Shown here: piece after piece, positions 8,566 to 17,281 of the stretch
Layout of the letters: the number at the start of each line of letters is the position of its first letter
How positions within the stretch are numbered: position 1 is the first letter of the stretch
Assembly: GCA_964623895.1 (NCBI GenBank)
Contig: CAZUWA010000001.1
Location: forward strand, 1-64,000
Source: UBA11512 sp964623895
GTDB taxonomy: Bacteria > Bacillota > Clostridia > Oscillospirales > CAG-272
Direction of reading: 5' to 3'
DNA length: 64,000 nucleotides
Program-made: the position numbers and the translations under genes
Notes under the pieces: model-generated
Database searches by the model: none
Told to the model about the DNA's origin: nothing
The model's input: the letters and a program-made list of their open reading frames with translations, nothing else

Positions 8566-8604
8566 CAACTGCCAATGGTACACATGCCTTGGCAGTTGTT
8601 TTTT
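8566..8604 (+). terminator. intrinsic terminator after the histidine kinase
   Basis: A perfect 10-base-pair stem, CAACTGCCAA (8566-8575) with TTGGCAGTTG (8589-8598), followed by TTTTTT. On the minus strand the same stem is followed by CTCATTTTTATG, so it may also serve the convergent rpe transcript. Confidence 0.85.
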
Positions 8605-8670
8605 GAAATGTGTTTTGATTTTGAGATACAGCGTGGGATATCAAAAAGCGGATGATAGACGATTCATAAA

Positions 8671-9333
8671 TCAAACAGCTTTTTCTGCGGCGACACGCAA
8701 TTTCTCCACAGCGAGGGCAATGTCGGGTTTGCCGTAGACTGCGGAACCGGCAACGAAAATTTCCGCACCCGCGGCAGCCGCAACACCGATCGTATCGACG
8801 GTGATGCCTCCGTCAACCTCTATGGGAATATTGATGTTTTCTCTTACGAGTATTTCCTTGACTGCGGTGATATTCCTGACTGCTTCGTAAATGAAGGTCT
8901 GCCCGCCAAACCCGGGTTCAACGGTCATGATCAAGATCATATCCAAAAGAGGAAGATAGCGTTCAAGAAGAGATGGATCTGTTTTCGGCTTAATGGAAAT
9001 GCCGACCTTTGCACCGCTTTCACGGATGGCAAGCAGGGTTTTTTCAACATCGGAACAAGCCTCAAGGTGGACAGTAATAATGTCTGCACCGGCATCTTTG
9101 AAGGACTTTATATAGCGGATCGGTTCGTTGATCATCAAGTGCACATCAAAAACTTTATCACTAAAAGGGCGGATCGCTTTGATGATCGGGGGACCGAACG
9201 TCAGGTTCGGAACGAACATTCCGTCCATGACATCAATATGAATGTATTCGGCGCTTGTCTTTCCTGTTGTCGCGATCTCTTCGCCGAATTTTGAAAAATC
9301 GCAGGATAAAACCGAAGGAGCAATAATGACCAT
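8671..9333 (-). CDS. rpe: ribulose-phosphate 3-epimerase
   Basis: This enzyme interconverts ribulose 5-phosphate and xylulose 5-phosphate in the pentose phosphate pathway. The 220-residue TIM-barrel protein starts at ATG 9333, which has a clear AAAGGAGG box; the longer frame adds 12 residues without one. Family marks are IAPSVLSCDF at the N-terminus, HIDVMDGMFVPNLTFGP with the catalytic Asp and metal-binding His/Asp, DVHLMI, MTVEPGFGGQ, and EVDGGI with the second catalytic Asp. It is the last gene of the ispD-ispF-rpe set, 11 bases after ispF. Confidence 0.97.
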   Translation of the reverse strand: MVIIAPSVLSCDFSKFGEEIATTGKTSAEYIHIDVMDGMFVPNLTFGPPIIKAIRPFSDKVFDVHLMINEPIRYIKSFKDAGADIITVHLEACSDVEKTLLAIRESGAKVGISIKPKTDPSLLERYLPLLDMILIMTVEPGFGGQTFIYEAVRNITAVKEILVRENINIPIEVDGGITVDTIGVAAAAGAEIFVAGSAVYGKPDIALAVEKLRVAAEKAV

Positions 9334-9344
9334 GAGACCCTCCT

Positions 9345-9830
9345 TTAATTGATCTTTTCTATTATACAAACAGCGTGCGCAGCGATACCCTCCAGTGCAC
9401 CTGTGAATCCGAGCCCTTCTTCTGTCGTCGCCTTGACAGAGATTTGCTCGGGGGTGATATCTAAAGCTTTGGCGATGTTATTTCGCATATCCGGAATATG
9501 CGGCGCCATTTTTGGATTTTGTGCCAAAATGGTCGAGTCGATATTGACGATTGCGTAACCCTTTTCTTTTAACACCTCTGCCACTTTTTTTGTAAGGAAC
9601 AGGCTGTCAATGTCGAGAAAGGCTTCATCGTTGTCAGGAAACAACTTTCCGATATCACCGAGTGCCGCTGCGCCGAGAAGTGCGTCCATGATGGCGTGCG
9701 CTAGCACGTCTGCATCCGAATGTCCGTCCAAGCCGAATGCGTACGGTATATTTACCCCGCCGATAATCAATTTTCTGCCTTCTTTCAGCTTGTGCACATC
9801 ATAGCCGTGCCCGATACGAAGATTTGTCAT
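9345..9830 (-). CDS. ispF: 2-C-methyl-D-erythritol 2,4-cyclodiphosphate synthase
   Basis: IspF closes the cyclic diphosphate in the non-mevalonate (MEP) isoprenoid pathway. The 161-residue length is typical. It shows RIGHGYDVHKL near the N-terminus with the metal ligands Asp and His of DVH, GLDGHSDADVLAHAIMDALLGA with the third ligand His, FPD, and the signature TTEEGLGFTG near residues 138-147. AAAAGGAG precedes the ATG. The start overlaps the ispD stop by 4 bases (ATGA), giving the common ispD-ispF pairing. Confidence 0.97.
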   Translation of the reverse strand: MTNLRIGHGYDVHKLKEGRKLIIGGVNIPYAFGLDGHSDADVLAHAIMDALLGAAALGDIGKLFPDNDEAFLDIDSLFLTKKVAEVLKEKGYAIVNIDSTILAQNPKMAPHIPDMRNNIAKALDITPEQISVKATTEEGLGFTGALEGIAAHAVCIIEKIN

Positions 9831-10549
9831 CTGTTTTCTCCTTTTTCTCTGTGAAGCAAGATTGCTTCCGCAATTGCAAGATCGGTCTGTTCCGTGATTT
9901 TGATGTTTTCTCTTCCGCAGTTGATCAGTGTACAGCCGAAACCTGCGTGTTCCGCAAGAGAACAGTCATCCGTTCCTTCGAACCCTTCTTCCGATGCAGT
10001 ATAAGCGGCGGCACGGTAGAGGTCGGTGTAAAAGATCTGTGGGGTCTGCATATACCAAAGATCCTTTCTCTGCGGCTGCCCCTCTGTCTTGGTCTTCCCG
10101 TGTTCGTCTGCCAACTTCACTGTGTCCACGGCGGGGCAGGCGGCGGAGGCACATTTGTTTTTATAGGCGGCAAGAAAGACTTCTCCGATCTGCTCCGGTG
10201 TGATAAGACAACGCGCCGCATCATGAATGGCAATGTAATCGGCATCTTGCGAAATGGCTTTCAGACCGTTTAAAGCAGACTTCTGTCTGGTTTCTCCGCC
10301 GATAACGGCGTGTTTGAATTTTTGAATTCCCGTCTGCCTTGCTATTTCCGAAAAGGCGGCGATATCTTGTTCTTGACAAACGAGAATGATCTCATCACAA
10401 TACAGACACTGGTCGAACGCTTCCATTGCACGTGCAAGAACGGTCTTTCCGGCGAGCGTTACGATCTGTTTTTTGACTCCCTTCATTCTGCTTGACATGC
10501 CTGCTGCCAAAATGACGGCGGAAAATTTTCTTTTTCTTGTGAGGTACAT
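9827..10549 (-). CDS. ispD: 2-C-methyl-D-erythritol 4-phosphate cytidylyltransferase
   Basis: IspD couples CTP to methylerythritol 4-phosphate in the MEP pathway. From the ATG at 10549 (AGGAG 5 bases upstream) it has 240 residues; the longer frame adds 14 residues without a ribosome-binding site. The nucleotide-binding loop reads AVILAAGMSSRMKG followed by KKQ. Other marks are the IHDAARCLIT segment, PAVDTVKLAD and YMQTPQIF. It heads the minus-strand ispD-ispF-rpe unit with a promoter at 10582-10610. Confidence 0.95.
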   Translation of the reverse strand: MYLTRKRKFSAVILAAGMSSRMKGVKKQIVTLAGKTVLARAMEAFDQCLYCDEIILVCQEQDIAAFSEIARQTGIQKFKHAVIGGETRQKSALNGLKAISQDADYIAIHDAARCLITPEQIGEVFLAAYKNKCASAACPAVDTVKLADEHGKTKTEGQPQRKDLWYMQTPQIFYTDLYRAAAYTASEEGFEGTDDCSLAEHAGFGCTLINCGRENIKITEQTDLAIAEAILLHREKGENR

Positions 10550-10581
10550 TTTGTGCTCCTGTATTCTTGCTTCTTGCATAA

Positions 10582-10610
10582 AGTATACCACGTTTTCTTT
10601 CGAAAAGCAA
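10582..10610 (-). promoter_or_regulatory. promoter of ispD-ispF-rpe
   Basis: On the minus strand, -35 TTGCTT (10610-10605), a 17-base spacer and -10 TATACT (10587-10582), about 33 bases before the ispD start. Confidence 0.65.
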
Positions 10611-10687
10611 GGCTAAAGAAAAACATTTTTTACTTTCCTTTTGCTTCGGTTTTTTCTGATTTTCCCGAAAAAATCTGTCGCGGCATA

Positions 10688-10716
10688 TTGAAATTTCCCT
10701 TACTGTATGATATAAT
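10688..10716 (+). promoter_or_regulatory. promoter of cdaA-cdaR
   Basis: TTGAAA (10688-10693), a 17-base spacer and TATAAT (10711-10716). The leader to the cdaA start is about 120 bases. I see no recognised riboswitch in it. Confidence 0.75.
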
Positions 10717-10838
10717 ACAAATATAATACCTTTCAACATGTAGTGTGCGCGCTGAAGTTGAAGAAGGCATGAAAATGTTCGACACTTTTAAAAGTGGACG
10801 GCTGATTACCAATGTGCCATGAGAGGAATGAGTGTAAT

Positions 10839-11780
10839 ATGCAAGCGGTTTTGAATTACCTTTTACAAGTTATTTCCGATTTTTTTTCGGAGATCTGGTT
10901 GCTGATCACTTCGGCAAGTTATACCGATCTTTTCGATGTTTTGTTGGTGGCGTTTTTGCTTTTTTATGCGTTCACTTTCATTCGGGATAAACGTGCCGGC
11001 AAACTGATCATTGGCATTTTTGTTTTGCTTCTTTTAGAGGTGTTGGCGTATGCGTCCGGACTTAGCACAGTCAAATTCTTACTCGGAAATTTCTTTGAGG
11101 TAGGAATGATCGCTTTGATCATTCTTTTTCAGCCGGAACTTCGTTCGGCGTTGGAAAAGGTGGGCAGCGAACCGCTCAAAGGGTTGAGGATGATCGGTGA
11201 TAAAAACGGAGCATCGCGCGTTACGGCGATGATTGGGGATGTTTGCGATTCTACTTGTCAAATGTCCAAAGAGAAGACAGGTGCATTGATCGTTATTGAA
11301 CGCAAGACCAGATTGGGTGAATACATCAACAGCGGCACGGTTATTAATGCCGATGTTTCTTCGCCGATGATCGAAAACATATTTTTTAAAAATGCGCCTC
11401 TCCATGACGGTGCGCTGATTATTCGAGGAAACAGGATCCATGCCGCCGGATGCTTTCTTCCGCTTTCCGACAACGATGATTTCAAGGATCTCGGCACCAG
11501 ACATCACGCGGCAGTGGGCGTAACAGAAGTAAGCGACGCTATTGTGATCGTGGTTTCCGAACAGACAGGCAACATTTCTGTTGCCATTGACGGTAAATTA
11601 AGACGGAATCTTGATTATGTCAAACTCAAGAATTTTCTCACATCTTTGCTGATTGAGGCGGACGGCGCGGACAAATCGCCAAAGAACGGCAGAAAAGGGA
11701 AGAAAACGCAGAAAAAATGCGCCGAACAGGCAGTGTCGGCAGTTTCCGAGAGAAAGGGCGGTACGCAAGATGGCGAATAA
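10839..11780 (+). CDS. cdaA: membrane diadenylate cyclase CdaA
   Basis: CdaA makes cyclic di-AMP from two ATP; this messenger controls potassium and osmolyte balance and wall homeostasis. The 313-residue protein has three N-terminal helices (about 30-100) and a DAC domain (about 110-270). The catalytic motifs are intact: DGA at 190-192 (LHDGALII) and GTRHHAA at 219-225. A basic, low-complexity tail of about 35 residues follows. I chose ATG 10839 because GAGAGGAATGAG lies just upstream; an in-frame ATG at 10812 has no such site. It overlaps cdaR by 11 bases. In many Firmicutes glmM follows cdaR; here it does not. Confidence 0.95.
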   Translation: MQAVLNYLLQVISDFFSEIWLLITSASYTDLFDVLLVAFLLFYAFTFIRDKRAGKLIIGIFVLLLLEVLAYASGLSTVKFLLGNFFEVGMIALIILFQPELRSALEKVGSEPLKGLRMIGDKNGASRVTAMIGDVCDSTCQMSKEKTGALIVIERKTRLGEYINSGTVINADVSSPMIENIFFKNAPLHDGALIIRGNRIHAAGCFLPLSDNDDFKDLGTRHHAAVGVTEVSDAIVIVVSEQTGNISVAIDGKLRRNLDYVKLKNFLTSLLIEADGADKSPKNGRKGKKTQKKCAEQAVSAVSERKGGTQDGE

Positions 11781-13134
11781 AACAGTTGCGGTCTACGACA
11801 CTGAGGAATTTGAAAATAACGGAATTACCGATGCCATTACCACCGAAAAGGGCAGAAGATCGGTGTTACTGCCGTTAATCCTATCTCTGATCGCAGCAGT
11901 CGGACTTTGGCTGTTTGTGCTTGGAAGCAACAATACCGTTTCCGATGTTCAGATCGATGTGTTGGGCACGGAGCAATTGATGGGAAGCAATTTTTCGGTG
12001 GGGGCGATCGATCCGCCGGTGGTGGATATGGTGCTTCGCGGAGATGCCGCCGCCATCAGCCGCATCAAAAAAGACAAAACACTGATTGCCGCTTCGGTAA
12101 ATGTATACGGAACCCCCTCCGACCGTGTGGGCAGTTATATTTTCGGCGAGGGCGAGACGGTTAAAGAGGGAAAATACACTGTCACACTGGATATACGTCT
12201 TCCGGATGGTGTGGAATGTTCCTCCAAAACGGTTGAGGTGACGATTGTGCCCTCCGCTTCTGTGGTGTTTGACAAGACCGAGATCATTATTGATAAAACG
12301 AATTACTCTTTTGCCAACGGATTTTCCCTCGCCGGCGAGACGGTCAATAATCAAACGGTGACTGTGATCGGCGATCAGGAGACTGTTTCCGCGATCGATC
12401 ATATTACGCTGAACATCGACTGGCTGAAGGACATCGCAGGAGATGTGGATGCAATGGTCGTGCCGGTTGCGTATGATATGTACGGTGGGAAGATCGATTC
12501 TCGGTTTTTGCGCTTTGAGCCGGAACAGGTGAGTGTTTCTATTTCGGTAAACAGAAAAAAGACGGTGTCTTTGGCGCTGATGCAATCGCCAAGCGATCGG
12601 AACAGCTACCAACTTTCGACAGATACTGTGACATTGTTTGGTCCTGCCTCTTATGTGGATCTGTTGTCGGATGTGCTGTATATCAACGAGGATCAAGATT
12701 TTGAAGAACAACCGGAGATTGCTCCCATTTATACTGTAGATGCAACTTCCTTTGGTGGAAAACTTCGCTTTTGCGACAATGAAACGGACACTTTGATCAA
12801 GACGATGAAGATCGAAGTCACGCAAACGACCAAAACGGTCGAACAAAGTATTTTGATTCCGTTGGAGGATCTGCAAATCAAGACCACGGAAGATTATGAC
12901 TGCGTGGTACACACCTCGCTTGTTGAATTGCAGTTTAGGTATATTGCTACGACAGAGAGCGTTGTTGCGTCGGATATACTGCTGTACCTTGATCTTTCCG
13001 AATTGAGAGAAGGAACGCATTTGCTGACGCCGGCAGTGTTTTTTAAAAGCGGTATTGACGCGAAGGATATAGAGATCATCTACAAAGGAACGGTTGAGGT
13101 CACCTTGACCGTCGAAACCGCAAAGGAAGTTTAA
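11770..13134 (+). CDS. cdaR: CdaA regulatory protein CdaR (YbbR-domain protein)
   Basis: CdaR binds and modulates CdaA from outside the membrane. From ATG 11770 the product has 454 residues: a short cytoplasmic N-terminus, one helix (about 31-51, VLLPLILSLIAAVGLWLFV) and about four YbbR repeats over the remaining 400 residues, each with a V-D-(V/I)...G core. The position right after cdaA, with an 11-base overlap, fits this role. A 480-codon open frame on the opposite strand is a coding shadow. Confidence 0.9.
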   Translation: MANKTVAVYDTEEFENNGITDAITTEKGRRSVLLPLILSLIAAVGLWLFVLGSNNTVSDVQIDVLGTEQLMGSNFSVGAIDPPVVDMVLRGDAAAISRIKKDKTLIAASVNVYGTPSDRVGSYIFGEGETVKEGKYTVTLDIRLPDGVECSSKTVEVTIVPSASVVFDKTEIIIDKTNYSFANGFSLAGETVNNQTVTVIGDQETVSAIDHITLNIDWLKDIAGDVDAMVVPVAYDMYGGKIDSRFLRFEPEQVSVSISVNRKKTVSLALMQSPSDRNSYQLSTDTVTLFGPASYVDLLSDVLYINEDQDFEEQPEIAPIYTVDATSFGGKLRFCDNETDTLIKTMKIEVTQTTKTVEQSILIPLEDLQIKTTEDYDCVVHTSLVELQFRYIATTESVVASDILLYLDLSELREGTHLLTPAVFFKSGIDAKDIEIIYKGTVEVTLTVETAKEV

Positions 13135-14721
13135 ATGCAGATCATTCTTCGGAACATTCGGCTTGATTACAGAGAACCGCGGGAAGAAGCGCTTGTTGTT
13201 GCGCGCAAAAAACTGAGGCATTGCGGGATCGCCCCAACGGTTCTTGCGGTATACAAACGTTCGGTCGATGCGCGCAAGAAGGACGCTGTCAAGTTCGTTT
13301 ATTCGGTTTTGGCTGAGGTTCAAGGAAAAGTGCGTGACTCCGTGCTTGAAAAATGCGATGCCATTCCGTTTTGTGCGCCGTCCGGCTTTCCGGAATGCGG
13401 TAATGAACCGCTTTCAGCGCGTCCGTTGGTCGTGGGTTTCGGTCCGTGTGGTATGTTTGCCGGCTTAGCACTTGCGCAAAAGGGATATCGCCCGATCGTT
13501 ATCGAGCGGGGACAGGATGTTGCAACGCGACAGAAAAAGGTAAAAGATTTCCTTGAAAAGGGAATACTGGATGAGAATTGTAATATTCAGTTTGGGGCAG
13601 GCGGCGCAGGCACTTTTTCGGATGGAAAACTGGTCACACGCGTAAATGATCCTATGGGTACGTTAGTCCTTGAAACACTCTATCGTTTCGGCGCGCCTGA
13701 GAGCATCTTGACACTTGCCAGACCCCATATCGGTACGGATATGTTGGCGGCGGTCGTGGAAAATATCAGAAATGAGATCGAGCATCTCGGTGGAGAAGTT
13801 CTGTTCGGCAGACGGCTTGAGAGTTTGCGAACAGACCTTTCCGGAAGGGTGATTGCCGTACGGACGGATAACGGGGAAATACCTTGCGGTGCAGTTGTGC
13901 TAGCTGTTGGTCACAGTGCTCGAGACAGTTATCGGATGCTGTGCCGTGATGGTTATCAACTGGTCGCTAAAGATTTTTCGGTGGGTGTACGTGTTGAGCA
14001 CCTACAGGAAGATATCGACAGAGCGCTTTATGGGGACGCTGATATCTCTCTACTAGGTCATGCTGAATACAGTCTTTCCTACAGAGAAGGAGAACGCGGG
14101 GTGTATAGTTTTTGTATGTGCCCCGGCGGCACGGTTGTATGCGCATCCTCCGAGGAAGGAGGACTTGTGGTAAATGGAATGAGCAATTATCGGCGAAACG
14201 GCAGAAATGCGAATGCGGCTATTGCGGTTTCGGTCTTAAAAGAGGATTACGGCAACGATCCGATGAAAGCGATCGCTTATCAGCGTGCTATAGAGATTGC
14301 CGCATATAAAGGAGCTGGTGGCGGATATCGCGCACCGATGCAAACGCTCGGCAATTTTCTTGAAGGAAAAAAAGGCGGTATATCGAAAACCGTGACCCCG
14401 ACCTTTAGAGACGGTGATTTTCTGACGGAGGCATCTCTTGCGGACATCTTGCCCGTACATGTGACGGAATTTTTAAAAAAAGGTTTTCCGCAGTTCGAAA
14501 AGAGTATCAGAGGATACAATAATCCAGATGCCGTTTTGACCGGTGTTGAAACAAGAACCTCAGCACCGTTGCGCATTTTAAGAGAGGACACCTTGACTGC
14601 GCCGGGACACGACAATCTTTATCCGGCAGGCGAAGGGGCAGGATATGCGGGGGGGATCACCTCGGCGGCAATAGATGGTCTAAGGGTTGCTTCGGCGATC
14701 ATTGCTCGGTATAAGCCGTGA
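13135..14721 (+). CDS. FAD-dependent oxidoreductase (COG2509-type)
   Basis: An uncharacterised NAD(P)/FAD-dependent dehydrogenase of 528 residues, typical in length. An N-terminal ferredoxin-like cap (about 1-90, opening IILRNIRLDYREPREE) precedes the dinucleotide-binding fold with G101-F-G-P-C-G106 and IVIERG. FGAGGAGTFSDGKL, a second conserved FAD-family segment, lies near 155-170. The C-terminal GEGAGYAGGITSAAIDG is the usual FAD-contact motif of these HI0933-like proteins. The physiological substrate is not known for the family. Its ATG follows the cdaR stop directly, so it is probably co-transcribed. Confidence 0.88.
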   Translation: MQIILRNIRLDYREPREEALVVARKKLRHCGIAPTVLAVYKRSVDARKKDAVKFVYSVLAEVQGKVRDSVLEKCDAIPFCAPSGFPECGNEPLSARPLVVGFGPCGMFAGLALAQKGYRPIVIERGQDVATRQKKVKDFLEKGILDENCNIQFGAGGAGTFSDGKLVTRVNDPMGTLVLETLYRFGAPESILTLARPHIGTDMLAAVVENIRNEIEHLGGEVLFGRRLESLRTDLSGRVIAVRTDNGEIPCGAVVLAVGHSARDSYRMLCRDGYQLVAKDFSVGVRVEHLQEDIDRALYGDADISLLGHAEYSLSYREGERGVYSFCMCPGGTVVCASSEEGGLVVNGMSNYRRNGRNANAAIAVSVLKEDYGNDPMKAIAYQRAIEIAAYKGAGGGYRAPMQTLGNFLEGKKGGISKTVTPTFRDGDFLTEASLADILPVHVTEFLKKGFPQFEKSIRGYNNPDAVLTGVETRTSAPLRILREDTLTAPGHDNLYPAGEGAGYAGGITSAAIDGLRVASAIIARYKP

Positions 14722-14738
14722 TGGGAAAGGAATAGCAT

Positions 14739-15155
14739 ATGATACAAACCGGAACGGTGGTGGATGTCACCGACAAAGATATGTTGATTGTTTCGGTTCG
14801 CCGATGTTCCGAATGCAACGGATGTCATACTTGTACGGGGTGCAAAGGATCAGTCGGAGATGCCGACTCGGCGGTGATGGTCAGTGCGTACAACAAATGT
14901 CATGCGAGAATCGGTGATAAGGTGGAACTGGAAACTTCTTCTGCATTATTTTTGCTTTATGCATTTTTGGTATTTTTGTTCCCGTTTCTTCCTGCGACGG
15001 CGGGTTATCTGATAGCCGACTGTTTGACAGAGGGAGAAGCAATCCCGATCATTACGGCGTTTGTGTTGTTGATCGCCGCATTTCTCGTTTTGCGGCTGAT
15101 GGTTGACCGCAAAGCGGCAAAACACTGTGTCTGCACCGCTGTGCGCGTTATTTAG
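14739..15155 (+). CDS. SoxR-reducing system RseC family protein
   Basis: A 138-residue RseC-like membrane protein. It has an N-terminal beta domain with a cysteine cluster (C23, C26, C29, C32, C35 in CSECNGCHTCTGC), the GDKVELE turn near residue 60, and two helices (about 68-88 and 100-118). A further cysteine pair (HCVC) lies near the end. In other bacteria RseC works with Rnf/Rsx proteins to reduce SoxR and influences sigma-E signalling; in Clostridia its job is unknown. The presence of an rnf operon 9 kb away is suggestive but not proof of a link. AAAGGA precedes the ATG. Confidence 0.85.
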   Translation: MIQTGTVVDVTDKDMLIVSVRRCSECNGCHTCTGCKGSVGDADSAVMVSAYNKCHARIGDKVELETSSALFLLYAFLVFLFPFLPATAGYLIADCLTEGEAIPIITAFVLLIAAFLVLRLMVDRKAAKHCVCTAVRVI

Positions 15156-15205
15156 TGTATAGTTATTTAGTTATTTGATCTTTACTCGGAAAGGAGCTTC
15201 AAAAA

Positions 15206-17278
15206 ATGCAGTTTCAAACGGCTGTTACCGCGGAATTCAGACACCACGAACGCGTTGTTGCTTTGTCCGAGGCGCTTGATATTCCACCGCTATTGGCGGC
15301 ATTGCTCGTTCTGCGAGGACAGGATACTGTTTTGTTGGCAAGATCTTTTTTAGATCCGAATGCTTCGCTTTTGCACGATCCTTTTCTCTTAAAGGATATG
15401 GACAAAGGGGCAAAGCGCGTGGCGGATGCGGTTTTGAACAAAGAAAAGATACTCATTTACGGTGACTACGACGTTGATGGTATCAGTTCGACTGCGCTTT
15501 TGTACCGATTTTTCAAGAGTTACGATATTCCGGTCTTATACAAACTACCCGACAGATTTAGCGAAGGTTACGGCATTTCAATAAAGGCGTTGGAGGAGTT
15601 AAAAAATGAAGAGATTGATCTGATCGTCACGGTCGATACCGGAAGCACGGCAACAAATGAGATCGCGCATGCGTTGTCGCTCGGTTATGAAGTGGTGGTT
15701 ACCGATCACCATGAATGCAAAGAAGAACTGCCGATCTGTACGGCAGTGATCAATCCTATGCGCTCTGATTGCACCTATCCTTTTAAAGGTCTTGCGGGGG
15801 TGGGAGTCGCGTTCAAACTGGCAGAAGCGGTCGAACGGTTACTTCATCCGAAAATAGAGACGGCAGAGGTGCTCGAGCGGATGGCGAAGGATTATTTTCC
15901 GTTTGTTACCCTCGGAACCGTAGCGGATGTGATGCCTCTTACCGATGAAAACAGATACATCGTGCAAAAAGGACTGGCATTGATTCCGGGGTGCGACAAT
16001 CCCGGTATTCGTTCGCTGTGTACGCTGACAAATAAAGGCAAAATGCCGGACAGTGTGACTGCAACAACGGTTGGTTATATTCTTGCTCCGCGGATGAATG
16101 CGGCAGGCAGAATGGGGAGTGCGGTCAGGGCCTTGGAGTTGTTGCTATCCGATTTGCCGGTGGAGGCGGATGTTATTGCAGATGAACTTTGCAGGTATAA
16201 TGTTTGCCGTCAGAGGGAAGAAACACTGATCATGGCAGAGGTCAGCGCGTTGTTGGATACTCATGAATTTGATCGCGATCCTGTACTGGTGCTGTCGGGG
16301 GACTGCTGGCATCAAGGGGTGATCGGGATCGTGGCATCGCGTGTAGCGGAACAAACCGGAAAGCCAACGATCCTTTTGACCTTCAATGGAGATGAAGGAA
16401 AAGGATCGGGCAGAAGTATACCGGGGGTTAATTTGGTAGAATTGTTGACTGCCTGCGGAGATCTTTTGATAAAATACGGCGGTCATGATATGGCGGTTGG
16501 ACTTTCAATTGATAGAAGCGCCATTCCCGACTTTAAAAAAGCGATCAACGATGTCTATCGCGCAACGGCGCACCCGATTGTTTCGCAGACTATTACCGTT
16601 GATGCGGAGCCGTTGCCGCAGGAATTGAACGTTTCTTTGGCTGATGCTTTGGCCAAGTTAGAGCCTTGCGGATGTGGCAATACCGCCCCGATATTTTTGA
16701 TGCGGGATGCAGTGGTTGCAGATGTGATCGCACTCTCAGGTGGTAAACATAGCAAAGTGACAGTGGAAAAGGATGGCGTCAGACACACCGTGCTTATGTT
16801 CGGTCAGTCGACAGACACGTTTCCCGTTGCTCTTTGTGGGAGGGCAGATCTTCTTTACAGCCTGTCGGTTAATGAATATTACGGCAGATGCACGATCCAG
16901 CTTCTTGCCAAAGGACTTTATCCTATTAAGGATGAAAAGGAAAAACAATTACTTGAAGCACTCCTTCAAAAAGATCTTGATCTTCTTTCGGTGGTGGTTT
17001 GCCCACCGCGGCAAGCGTTTGAGGCAGTGTATAGGCAGTTCGTACTGATGGTAAAATCGGGCATCAAACGATGTTCCGTACCGTATAAAGCGTCACTGTT
17101 GCCGAAAAAGCAAACAGTATTTCAATACATGATCGCTTGCGAGGTCTTTAAAGAACTCGGGTTGATCTTTTATGATTACAGTGCCAAGGATCAGATCCTA
17201 AACGGGCTGACTGCAGATCTTGATAAGCATGTCGACCTTGCGGATTCGCAAATCTATAGGGCGCTTAGAAAAGAGTAA
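15206..17278 (+). CDS. recJ: single-stranded-DNA exonuclease RecJ
   Basis: RecJ degrades single-stranded DNA 5'-3' in recombination and repair. The 690-residue protein has a DHH catalytic core with YGDYDVDG (85-92), D144 in VDTGS and TDHH (166-169). A DHHA1 domain follows with HQGVIGIVASR near 373-383 and GSGRS near 400, then an OB-fold and a C-terminal extension of about 130 residues as in Bacillus RecJ. AAAGGAG precedes the ATG. It sits 3 bases before relA; in Bacillus apt lies between these genes and is absent here. Confidence 0.95.
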   Translation: MQFQTAVTAEFRHHERVVALSEALDIPPLLAALLVLRGQDTVLLARSFLDPNASLLHDPFLLKDMDKGAKRVADAVLNKEKILIYGDYDVDGISSTALLYRFFKSYDIPVLYKLPDRFSEGYGISIKALEELKNEEIDLIVTVDTGSTATNEIAHALSLGYEVVVTDHHECKEELPICTAVINPMRSDCTYPFKGLAGVGVAFKLAEAVERLLHPKIETAEVLERMAKDYFPFVTLGTVADVMPLTDENRYIVQKGLALIPGCDNPGIRSLCTLTNKGKMPDSVTATTVGYILAPRMNAAGRMGSAVRALELLLSDLPVEADVIADELCRYNVCRQREETLIMAEVSALLDTHEFDRDPVLVLSGDCWHQGVIGIVASRVAEQTGKPTILLTFNGDEGKGSGRSIPGVNLVELLTACGDLLIKYGGHDMAVGLSIDRSAIPDFKKAINDVYRATAHPIVSQTITVDAEPLPQELNVSLADALAKLEPCGCGNTAPIFLMRDAVVADVIALSGGKHSKVTVEKDGVRHTVLMFGQSTDTFPVALCGRADLLYSLSVNEYYGRCTIQLLAKGLYPIKDEKEKQLLEALLQKDLDLLSVVVCPPRQAFEAVYRQFVLMVKSGIKRCSVPYKASLLPKKQTVFQYMIACEVFKELGLIFYDYSAKDQILNGLTADLDKHVDLADSQIYRALRKE

Positions 17279-17281
17279 ACA

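Noticed and set aside
9824..10273. 149-codon open frame on the plus strand
   Set aside because: It is antisense to ispD, whose protein is clearly recognisable.
11881..13323. 480-codon open frame on the minus strand
   Set aside because: It lies across cdaR and into the FAD enzyme gene, is rich in His, Arg and Asn with no domain pattern, and has no ribosome-binding site; it is a coding shadow.
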